Source of the DNA: Alnus glutinosa
Taxonomy: Eukaryota > Streptophyta > Magnoliopsida > Fagales > Betulaceae
DNA length: 64,000 bases
Assembly (NCBI RefSeq): GCF_958979055.1
Contig: NC_084886.1
Span: 13,316,654 to 13,380,653 of the forward strand
Reading direction: 5' to 3'
Of this stretch, positions 52,801 to 61,798 are shown one piece after another. The notes below the pieces were generated by a model, which saw nothing but the letters and a program-made list of their open reading frames with translations, was not told the origin of the DNA and ran no database searches. Numbering within the stretch: position 1 is the stretch's first letter; each line of letters begins with the position of its first letter. The position numbers and the translations under genes are program-made.

Positions 52801-53644
52801 GAAACAAATCCTTCTCTTTTGGTCTTTTAGATACTCATATTTATATCAAATTTAACTGTCCTGCAGATTTGGCACTGTTAAATCTGTTAACGTTGTCAAG
52901 CACAGCAACAGTCTTATCACCACCTCAGAAGCATGTGAAGTTATCAACAATTCGGAATCTACTGGGACCTGGCAAGACTTGCTGTGTGATGACAAAAGGG
53001 CAGAAACAGATGCTTCTTCAAGAATAGATGTTGCCTATGAGCCCAGGCAAAATAGCATCGCAGATTTTCCAAGTGATGTCAATGAACTTAAAGAAGATGA
53101 AGGTGTGAAGGGGAATTGCTTTAGTGACAATAAACCTGCTGATGATCTTGGAGAGGATAAGTCATGCCAAATGGGTCAGCTTGATAGTAACATGGTTATT
53201 GAAGATCTAGGCTGTGAGAATGTATCAGATGGTGTCCCCGAAGAACTCCCGAACCAGCTGAACGGCGGTCAGAAAGATCAATTGGAATGCCATGATGACA
53301 AGGTTGCTGATATTATTCAAGCGAAGGACGTAACTTTGGATGACGAGTTGATGGCCGAAGATCGGTCAACTTTGGATAAAGCTGATAGTAAGTCAAAGGA
53401 GGCTTCTGCTGGATTGGATGGCAGTTTGGCTATGGAATCAGATGTTACTGAGAGGGGTGACAATGAGAAACAGAATTGTGATCTTGGACATGTATTTGAG
53501 CCGTGGTGTGTTTTTGTGGAGTTTGGAAGAACAGAAGCCTCTTGCACGGCGGCACATTGTTTGCATGGGCGGCTTTTTGATAACCGGATTGTGACGGTGG
53601 AGTATGTTGCTCTTGATCTTTATTGGGGAAAGTTTCCTAAATGA
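39000..53644 (+). CDS. U2AF65-like RNA-binding protein with RS-rich N-terminus, two RRMs and a split C-terminal UHM
   Basis: Exons 39000-40409, 40508-40645, 45760-45831, 49929-49970, 50150-50239, 51836-51943, 52171-52263, 52456-52535 and 52867-53644; all GT-AG and in frame, 936 residues. Residues 1-345 are Lys/Glu/Arg/Ser-rich with RS dipeptides ([13 protein letters not shown]), as in splicing factors. RRM1 spans about 427-515 ([11 protein letters not shown] ... [18 protein letters not shown]), RRM2 541-625 (IFIGGISK ... ACAFLEY-like). A linker [11 protein letters not shown] leads to a U2AF-homology motif: [28 protein letters not shown] (from 653) and, after about 200 acidic residues, [14 protein letters not shown] and GRLFDNR with the UHM R-x-F box (Arg913, Phe915). 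Such proteins act in the nucleus in 3' splice-site recognition. The best remembered match is Arabidopsis At2g33440. Start: ATG right after the acceptor at 38998, with no useful upstream ATG. Very long introns hold L1 fragments. Confidence 0.9.
42451..42538. repeat. (TCTCTG)n / (TC)n microsatellite
   Basis: Compound repeat of TCTCTG and TCTC units, followed at 42628-42641 by a run of 14 G. In intron 3 of the U2AF-like gene (40646-45759), which otherwise holds AT-rich DNA without recognisable genes. Confidence 0.95.
46015..47560 (+). pseudogene. L1-type LINE ORF2 remnant, copy C, in an intron of the U2AF-like gene
   Basis: Homologous to copy [25 protein letters not shown] (about 46090-46165), [18 protein letters not shown], and [24 protein letters not shown] (about 46675-46750). 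A broken zf-RVT region follows (about 47090-47165), with a tail ending AATGATATTTCAATTACTTGTAAAAAAA. Frameshifts and stops throughout; 5' truncated in the RT domain. Confidence 0.85.
48950..49190 (+). pseudogene. L1-type LINE 3' end fragment, copy D
   Basis: About 240 bases equal in kind to the end of copies A-C: GAGGACCACGAGA (about 48967), the TTTTCATGAATTCATTGTTCCTTTT stretch, and the 3' tail TTTTAATGATATTTCGATTACTTATAAAAAG. Severely 5' truncated. Confidence 0.78.
49775..49814. repeat. 40-base poly-T run
   Basis: Uninterrupted T run in intron 4 of the U2AF-like gene, about 115 bases upstream of the exon at 49929. It may be the poly(A) of an antisense retroposon or a large polypyrimidine expansion. 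Confidence 0.95.
50555..50828. repeat. Perfect 137-bp tandem duplication in intron 6 of the U2AF-like gene
   Basis: 50555-50691 and 50692-50828 are identical as far as I can read. It is either a very recent duplication or an assembly artefact. Confidence 0.95.
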
Positions 53645-55117
53645 ATCCTTTTGGATTGCTAGTACTGGTTACGATTTCCAGTGCCTTAAATTTCCACAAA
53701 AATACCAATCTGACAACTGGGTCCTCCCTCGGTACACATTTGTTTATGAATCGGGTCCGGGCTCAGTCGTTGGTTTCAGTTTATAAAACAATTTCAAAAT
53801 TTTGGAGCCAGCTAGTAATACATGTAAAATCTTGACCGTGGCCCCAAGCATGAGCTAAGGAATGCGAATCAAGTGAAATCTTATGAAAATGCTTCATATT
53901 GGCCTTGTCTAGAAGGGTGCTTGGCTTTAGCTAGTTGCTGGATGCTGCTTGAGCATCTGAGATGGATTTACATGCTGAGTTTCTTTGTTACCATTTAGAA
54001 AGGATGATAATGTTGGATTTAATAGCCCAAATGAAAAGATGTAGTTCCTCGGATTTATTTGATTTTAATTGCACTACTTTCAAAGTTTCAATGAACGGAG
54101 GTAGGTGCGATTTTACACCCAGTTGTCTTCCTGTGCAGAAATGATATCATATTTTCTTGATAAAAGAAAACCCAGTTCCTTAATGCTTTTCGAAATTTAA
54201 ATATGGATTTATGCATGAGAACTGTGTCGAGGGAATGGCCATTTTGCTTGTATGCGTGGCAACCAACAGTGTAATGTACTTGAGTTAAATGGCTTATCCA
54301 TTAATAAATCTGAAGGCCTCCTGCCATGGAAAGAGCATCATGCTCAACCTTTCAATTGGTTGGGGCTTTTCTGTGGTTTTGATGGAAAAGAGACTGAAAT
54401 ATAATAATATCTTGCTTTGTCTTGCCTTCGAGCATGATTATGGTCAAAACTACAACAAAACCTTCTATCAGTACATAAAGTGCATTAATCTTTGCTTTGC
54501 ACACCATTCTCACCATCGGTTTTAGCTTAAGAATATTAGTTGTTCTACTTTTCTACCTCTTTTGACCAATACATGCAAGGGTGAAGCATTTTTAACTTCC
54601 CATCATCTCTGAAATGCTGATTAAGTTTAATTTTTTAGTTGCGGTAATTGCCATGTGGCAGTGCCATTTCTGATTAGAATGAAACGTTTGTTCGCATGGT
54701 AATTTTTATTTTTACATTTTTGTTTTTTATTCTTAAAAAGAAAAAATTCTAAAGCTATCTGGGAGATTACCTTGCCAACACAGACAAGGTGGTCAAGAGT
54801 TGTGTCTAAAAATATTATTTGGAAAGAGACGTAAATATTAAGTAGTATTTTTTATTTAGTAGATTGTTATATATCTAAAATGACGTAATAAAAGTAAATT
54901 AGTCTTTAAATCAGTAAAAAGTAAAAACCAAAGCTAAATTTTCACTATTACGCCACGATCCTGAATTGCATTTTTCCGAAGTATCGAGCGGAGGAAAAAC
55001 CAGAGGCTACAATGTAATCTGAGAGTCGTTATCCAACAACGGCACTCACCTCTTTTATTCCCCAAAAACGTTTTCTTTCAAACACAAACACAAAAACAAT
55101 TAGACAGTGAAGCAGCA
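53645..55117. other. 3' UTR of the U2AF-like gene and intergenic DNA before RPL28
   Basis: Moderate AT content; short open frames at 53962 and 54289 lack recognisable features. A possible poly(A) signal AATAAA occurs near 54303. The RPL28 5' flank lies at 54950-55117 and has no obvious TATA box. Confidence 0.5.
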
Positions 55118-56417
55118 ATGGCAGCGTCGGCAACATCGGGAGTGTTTTTGACAAACCCTTCCAGTCCGTGCTTCCGTAAAACGGATTCCTCAAAGAGGTC
55201 GTCGTTCAGGACCAGGGCGGTGTCGGAGCTAGGGTTCGTGACCTCGCAATTGAGCGGCATCAAAATCTCGTGCAACCACTGGGATGTTATCGGAGCCCTC
55301 TCTGCCCCCCTCACTCCTCCTCTTCAGCCTATTATTGCCCGTAATAAAAAAAAAAATCTCTCTTTCTTTGTTTTCATGTTTTTAGCGTACAAGTATATGT
55401 GCTGGAATGTGGGTTGCAATAATATCTACTTGTTGTGGGTCAGATTGAAGGGTAGATTTTGAATAAGCCCTGTGTTTGTCAGTTCATGGTATGAGCTGAT
55501 AGTTTATGGGTTAATTGTGAAAATGCGAAAATGTGTGAGCTTGAGGGTGTTATGCTGAAAGTAATTTTTATGTGAAATTAGTGCTCTAGTATATGTTTGT
55601 AGTGTGCATTGCAACATTTTGTTACCAACTTCTATTTTGGATAAATGTAAATGCTGGGAAAGATAAGGAACTAATTATTTGTTCAAAGGTGGGATGGGGT
55701 GACATCTTTTTAAAGAAAAATAAGGGAGAGTTGTTTGAATAATTAACAAAGACCGATGAAGACTGATGAATGTGGCACTGAAAAAAAGTGATCTAACTTA
55801 AGTTGGAGTAGAAAGAGGCTAGATGGTGAAATAACATAGGGAAGTGGTGAAAAAGATAGGATGAATTAAGAGGTGATGGAGAGTGTAATCTTAGATGCGA
55901 TAGAATGGCAAAAAGGGTATAAGTCGACCCTTATTAGTTGAAAAACGATAGACGAAGCCAACCCCGATTTGGTTGGGATGGAGGTTGAGATGAGTTGTTT
56001 AACTTCATTTTAACGTTGTAATATTTTAGGGTGTGAGCAGTTATTGCCCTCTTTGCTTTCTTTCTAATGATTGTTGTCCTTGCTTATCTAGCTTCTTGTG
56101 CTTTGTAAAGTGATTAGTCGGTACCATTGATAACCATTGCAGTGGCTTTTGTTAGAACTAATCTCAATGGTTTGTTTTTTTCAGGTAGGATCTGTCCCTT
56201 CACTGGGAAGAAGGCGAACAGAGCAAACAAAGTTTCTTTCTCAGCCCATAAGACCAAGAAGTTGCAGTTTGTGAACCTACAATACAAGAGGATTTGGTGG
56301 GAAGCTGGTAAGCGCTATGTCAAACTGCGGTTATCAACCAAGGCATTGAAGACCATAGAGAAGAATGGCCTGGATGCTGTTGCTAAGAAGGCGGGGATAG
56401 ATCTCCGCAAGGAGTAA
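55118..56417 (+). CDS. RPL28: Plastid 50S ribosomal protein L28 (bL28c), two exons
   Basis: Exons 55118-55340 and 56185-56417, GT-AG, in frame, 151 residues. A nuclear-encoded component of the chloroplast large ribosomal subunit. Residues 1-74 form a Ser/Arg-rich transit peptide ending with the family phrase [13 protein letters not shown]; the ribosomal core starts at the splice junction with [20 protein letters not shown], then [19 protein letters not shown] and the C-terminal [18 protein letters not shown]. The donor sits within Arg75 (C|GT). It resembles Arabidopsis At2g33450, with which it also shares the upstream neighbour. The first ATG after the leader at 55118 is chosen. Confidence 0.96.
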
Positions 56418-57030
56418 TGCATCCATTGTTACAAGCCTTTGGATGTGTTGGTAAAGCGTGTTTAGTTACTTCATCTTTGTTATAATTTTTTTTTTTTAAT
56501 TTTGTGTTGCTTTTCTGTTGGATCTTCTGTTTTAATGAAAGTTTCATTGCTATAAGCCTACAAGTTTTATTTGTTTCTTCATTGCCTGTAATCATGGGAC
56601 TATGAGACTATGAATCCATGATTTTGAATTGCTTTAAGCTCTGTGAAGATTTTTCTACTGGTAATGCCCTCGTGAATTTCCCCTTGTTGCTGATGCCAAA
56701 CCAGGATAGTGGATAAAATGGAAATTTTAAGAAACAAAGAGATATATAATATTAGGTAGCTTCCCCTGATTTCAAAAGAAATTGGTCTGTCATGGATGAC
56801 ATCCTTTATGGCTTTCTTTAAATTGCATGACATTGGAAAATAGCATGTTTATTGTGTCGGAAGAGAGCATAAAGATGTGCTAACAAATAATTTTTTGGGG
56901 GAAAAAAATACTTGGCCTTTGATAATGAAACACTAGGACTAACAGCTCTATTCCATTAGTAGTCTATAATTTGCAGTAATAATGATAGACATGTATAGCC
57001 TTCTGAAAAAGTTGTTGTATTGGCCTTTCT

Positions 57031-57319
57031 GTAAACCGTATCATCTCCACCTCAGCATCTCGTCCAGATTCGTGGGAAGATTCCTCTATTGTGTAGAACT
57101 CTAATCACGCCTAACTACTAGATAGGATAGGATTCTGTATGTTTAAATTAGAGAGTTTGAATTCTGTTCAAACTCTAGATAAGATTATGTTTGTAATTCA
57201 AATGTTAGATAGGTTTACCTAACTGATCCGAAGATCATGTATTTACTCTCTCTATATATACGTTAGGAATCTTCACACGAATCTGGACGAGATGCTAAGG
57301 TGGAGATGATACAGTTTAC
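57031..57319. mobile_element. MITE-like element with 55-bp terminal inverted repeats
   Basis: The left end GTAAACCGTATCATCTCCAC and the complement of the right end GTAAACTGTATCATCTCCAC pair over about 55 bases with few mismatches, including GCATCTCGTCCAGATTCGTG. The core is AT-rich and non-coding. Flanks CCTTTCT and ACTTTCC only partly match as a target duplication; superfamily not assigned. Confidence 0.72.
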
Positions 57320-58184
57320 ACTTTCCATGTAATGCTATCAAGGAAAACTGGACACTGAGCATCATTGGAAAGAGAACGTTTGATTCCACTGGTGGAAAAA
57401 TCTGGGTCATGTGTTGAACATGAGGAGGGAAGTGATTTGAAAGGGAGAGGGGTATTTATTGTAGCCTACCATTGTCCTTTCATTGAACATTTGGACATGT
57501 TACCACTCATTCTTGCAAAAGTATTCATGACTACAATGGTGTTGAACGCACATTGACAACAACATCAATTTCCACCAGCATCTTTGCTTTTAACATGTAT
57601 GTGAAGCCCTGTTTCACGTATGGAAAGAAGCTCTGTTTTGGCAACCCAAAAACAAAGGAGGAAAGGAGCCGTGTCATTCAAGATTGTTTTTCCATTTTAT
57701 TTGTTATTTTCCTTTGCAAATCATAGTCTAGTATCTTAAAATAATACATAAAATGAGCAAATACTCTATTCTATTGTCACACGGGAAGAATTGTTTGAAT
57801 TCTTTCTTCAATGAAATCACCATCTTATCATATCAAGAAGGGGCTTGATTATCAATGAGGTAGGCAAAAACACCCGTTAAATTTCTTTGTCAGTAATCAG
57901 TATTACCTCTGTGATGTAGACTAGCCACATAAACAATCCGATCATATCAAAATATATTCATCCAGAAAAAGAATAGCAAGACATAAACAACAGCAACAAA
58001 TAACGTATGTCAAACTGAAACTTATTATATTCAGCAAGTTTATATGCGACATCATTTCAATGTGCGACCCAATGTTACTACATTCATATGTATATATTCA
58101 AGAATCTATCTCTCACGTGTGAGTCAGTCACTGCATTGCGCCTTCGCCAAGATTACTTGTGGATTATGTGAGTTTGCATGCGCC

Positions 58185-58435
58185 ATGCACTTTTGCCCCT
58201 ACTTTAAGGGCTCTTGTTTGTGTCCGTGCTATGAGCTTTTTGCCACTTATTTCAAATACTCTCGTTTATACTCACACCTTGCACTTTTTCCCTTATTTTA
58301 GGAGCTTTTGTTTGTGTCTGTGCTATGAACCTTTCGCCCTTTACTCCAGAGACTCTCATTCATACTCACACCTTGCACCTTTGTCTCTACTCTAATGACC
58401 TTTGTTTGTGCCTGTGCCATTCCACCTTACCGCAC
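58185..58435. repeat. Degenerate minisatellite, about three units near 110 bp
   Basis: Repeated phrases TTGTTTGTGTCCGTGCTATGA, TTGTTTGTGTCTGTGCTATGA and TTGTTTGTGCCTGTGCCAT, plus repeated ACTCACACCTTGCACTTT, show three diverged copies. It reads open in two frames, but the codons look like a by-product of the repeat. Confidence 0.75.
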
Positions 58436-59302
58436 ATATATGCACAAGTGCATATTTCTAAGCTTTAAAGTAATAATTTGGTGTGAGTTGTGCCTTATAA
58501 ATGTCAATTTGATCTTCTTCTTTTTTTTCTTTTTTTCTTTTCCATGTGGGACTATATTCTTTTAAGGCTCTTTAAAACCTTCTATTTAAAACATTCCTAA
58601 ACACAAAGAAGATATTAAACATACTGACTTAGAAAATTCTTTAACAAAATTATGGTCTAAAATTAATGATAGAGATACCATTTTCTTGCACAAAACTTTC
58701 GGGTTTCTTTGTAATAATATGATTTAAGAGCACATGCAAGGATTTAAACTTTCTAGAAATTGGATAGATCAGGACAAAATTAGCCTACGTGCCAACTTGC
58801 CAACCCAGTAGCCACTAGGCACTAGGAGATAACATAGTTCGCGAGTCAGATCATAAGAAAGCAAAAGGAGGAATATTGCTCTAAAAGCATTATTCATCTC
58901 GATAATGGGGTGAATATGCTTCTTCCATTTTGCCTTGGACCAGCGCAATAAACATCTTATCCTGTCACCTCTTCTCTTTTCCTCTCTGTGTTTTATTACC
59001 TAAATAAGCATCAAACACTGCCTACCCGAACCCTGGAATATTTTTTGCTTCTTAATTAAGCTGAGTTTCTCAAGCACGAGCTAAGAAGCCTTACGTATGC
59101 CAGGCGTCCATTTGCGATTGTCATGGCCAAGGATGCATGCAATTCTAGATTGCCCGGCCCATTGGGCCACATGCATAGATCTTCAAGAAAGAAGAAAAGA
59201 AAATAAAAATCTATAAAGAATCACCGGCCAAATTTGTTGGGTCCATGCATAATATATGAGGTGGGGGGAAAGCTAGAGGGCATATCCAGTGATTACTATG
59301 GT

Positions 59303-59315
59303 TATATATATAGTC
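59303..59315 (+). promoter_or_regulatory. Candidate TATA box of the small gene at 59405
   Basis: TATATATATAG about 95 bases upstream of the ATG at 59405; spacing allows a 5' UTR of about 60-70 bases. Confidence 0.45.
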
Positions 59316-59404
59316 GGGGTTGGGTTGTAAGTTTTGTAGTAGGAAGGCAAAACAAAGGTAGTTGATTTGTAGATTTGTTGTGCTATAATATCCATCATTT
59401 GAGC

Positions 59405-59641
59405 ATGGCAGATCACCTTACCAAGATTGGGAAGGAAGGGTTTGGTATCATAGACAAATACTATGGCCGGCCCAAGAGGCATGGTTATGGTAACAAAGTA
59501 ATTTATCTGGAGAGCGAGCAGGTAATTCCTCAGATGAAAGAACCTATTAATAAAAGCAACATGCCTAACAGCAGCTTTGCAGGCCAACCTACTTTCCGTG
59601 TGATCTATAGATCAGAAGCCATTTACTATGCTCACGGATGA
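59405..59641 (+). CDS. Unrecognised 78-residue basic protein, single exon
   Basis: Open frame MADHLTKIGKEGFGIIDKYYG... ending FRVIYRSEAIYYAHG with a TGA stop. I do not recognise the family. It is rich in Lys, Arg, Tyr and Ile, without signal peptide, membrane segment or Cys, so probably a soluble cytosolic or nuclear protein. Support for a real gene: codon use resembles its neighbours, a TATA box lies at a sensible distance, the start MADH is in good context (GAGCATGGCA), and a 3' UTR-like region follows. An upstream ATG at 59375 adds ten residues, but the second fits a plant start context better. It could also be a terminal exon of a longer gene, but no acceptor with an open upstream partner was seen. 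Confidence 0.6.
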   Translation: MADHLTKIGKEGFGIIDKYYGRPKRHGYGNKVIYLESEQVIPQMKEPINKSNMPNSSFAGQPTFRVIYRSEAIYYAHG

Positions 59642-60130
59642 AGATCGAGGGCTGCTATTATGGCAACGAAACACCCCAATTATATGTGTGGTGGGTTTGT
59701 GGAGATGTCTCTTTTTTGTGCTTTTGCCTTTTTAAGCACTTCTTGTGGTGTGTATAAGTAACATAGATCCGATGGGAGTCCTATACTTTAGTAGATAAAT
59801 GTTGCAACTACTATGTATTTTCTACTTCTCCTTTTTCCTTGTTCTATATAAGTTCATCTCCAGTATTTTCTTAATTTCCTCGTCTCTCTCTCTCTCTCTC
59901 ATTCAAGGGTTAGTTGAGACTGGCACATCAACATTGTGTGAAAAAAATATGGTATATAGTATTTCTCCCTATTAAATATAACAATGCCCACGAGTTCCTA
60001 TATATGAATTGTTGAAAGAAGTTGTGCACAATCTTCATTACATTATCACTCCATGAAAATTGTTGAAAGATTGTGTACAATTCTTGTGGAATTTTATTAG
60101 TGTGGACTGTTCATGTTAAACTTAATAAAA

Positions 60131-60325
60131 AGAGAAATGCTAGATAAACTTTAATAATTCTATCTAACATTCGTCTATTAAGATTGACGGGACACTCTCA
60201 ACTAACAATAAAAAATAAAAAAAATAAAAAGAAGAAAGAAAGAAATATCTAATGGTTGATTTGGAGTATCGCATCAATATTGTTGAATAATTATTTAATA
60301 AAATTATAGTATCTAGCGTTACTAT
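60131..60325. mobile_element. Small MITE-like unit (AAATGCTAGATA ends)
   Basis: GAAATGCTAGATAAACTT at the left and ATAGTATCTAGCGTTACTATAA at the right are imperfect inverted copies, about 195 bp. Non-coding. Target duplication unclear. Confidence 0.45.
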
Positions 60326-60821
60326 AATAAAAATGGAATTTTATTAATTTTATTGATCTTAATTTAGTGATATTTGCCCAAGAGTCCAAGACCGTATTAG
60401 CCTCACAAAGGTAAGCCTTGTTGGACCGTTGGATTGGCGTGGATCCAGTAGAATTTTATTCTAAGAACTCACCAATTATGAGAGGGATGCATAAACTGTT
60501 AATCCATGAATAAATCCTGCCTTTAGATTTATCACCTTGAATTTTAGGTTATATTTATTTGAGCACCCAATTTAATTGGGATTTAAGGCGTATTTGAGTT
60601 GAGCTGCACTTCACCGACCACGTGTCCTCTCCCCAAAAGGTACAAACTTTAAAAAATGATGACCTGATAGAATGGAATTAACATAACAGAAGGAATCACT
60701 CAACGATATATCTAGGAACAAGACCCATGGCGTTAGGGCTCATCCACTGCAGGTGGAATTTCATGGTGATTTCTTCCATTGTAATCTTATTGATTGGGCC
60801 GAAAACTGGCAGATGTTATGG

Positions 60822-61355
60822 TGTACATACATGCAAATATTAGTCGTTCGCATTCACAATTTGCACATGCGAATACGGATAGCGGTTTTAAGGTTTTATA
60901 TATAATATATATTCTATGTAATAAATTCACCAGAATAACGTCATTTTGGATTAAGTATAGGTTATGTTACAGTAGTTTGACTAGCTGTGTTGCCCTTTCC
61001 TGTAACACTTGGGCAAAAAAGTAAGAGTAATGTGAAATTAATATATTTTCAAAAGATTAGGGCTTTAAAAAAAAATAAGAAGCCTAAAACACAAAATCAA
61101 TTTAAATTATTTTCAAAATTGTTTAAAATAGGTCCTAATAGAGATCCAAAAAATGCCCAAAAGACTAAAAAGTCTAAAATAGGCCCAAAATGCACATTAA
61201 AAAAACCTAATATGCAGGTAGCGGATAATGATTGCATTTAATAACCGCTCAAATGTAATTAGTAAAAAGATAATGCGGATGCAGTATAGATACGTCTGCA
61301 AATATTGCGAATATTGCAAATAACCACATCCGCATCGCCGTGTACACCTTTAGAT
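60822..61355. mobile_element. MITE-like unit with GGTGTACA ends
   Basis: TGGTGTACATACATGCAAATATT at the left and AATATTGCAAATAACC...CCGTGTACACC at the right are imperfect inverted copies with repeated GCGGATGC / GCATCCGC phrases inside. This resembles hAT-type MITEs; the flanking 7-8 bases (CAGATGT / TAGATGT) match only partly. Confidence 0.5.
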
Positions 61356-61649
61356 GTCAGTGCCACAAAACTGAATGGCATTGGCCAATTAGAAGAATCT
61401 AGTTAAAGAGATCATATAAGATCCATTGGAACCGTGTCCTTCACCAATTCCCTCAACACCTGAATGTGGACATGCAAAAATATTCACTTCTAAATGTCCT
61501 TGATATAATTATAATTATACAAAATCCATTATAGTCTGTTCATCAATAGAACTTGAAAAGAAGCTAGAGTAGAAAGATGCAAATAGCATTCAAAGGGAAG
61601 CAATTAAATTATGAATCATCTTCTATTTTCTTCTCTCAAAACCTGTTTT

Positions 61650-61681
<32 letters not shown>

Positions 61682-61798
61682 CAGGGGGAGAGGGTCAACA
61701 ATTTACATTTATGTCCAAAAAGTGCACATTGACAAGGACATTTGTAATCTACAATCACAAGGCTCATACAAAGAGACGAAGCGTGCATGGAGGGTTGA

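Larger units (their letters stand above)
56418..59404. other. Intergenic, RPL28 to small gene
   Basis: Contains the RPL28 3' UTR, a short inverted-repeat element (57031-57319), a degenerate tandem repeat (about 58185-58435) and otherwise ordinary AT-rich DNA. The plus frame at 57365-57556 has no recognisable features. Confidence 0.55.
59642..61798. other. Intergenic between the small gene and the TPR gene, with MITE-like units
   Basis: AT-rich. Besides the two inverted-repeat units listed separately it holds a CT microsatellite at 59884-59900 and a poly-T run at 61646-61670. The short plus frames at 60794-61241 and 61611-61808 show no protein features. Confidence 0.55.

Noticed and set aside
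58044..58395. Two overlapping plus frames rich in Cys, Tyr and Phe
   Set aside because: They read the degenerate 110-bp tandem repeat; two frames open at once argues against coding.
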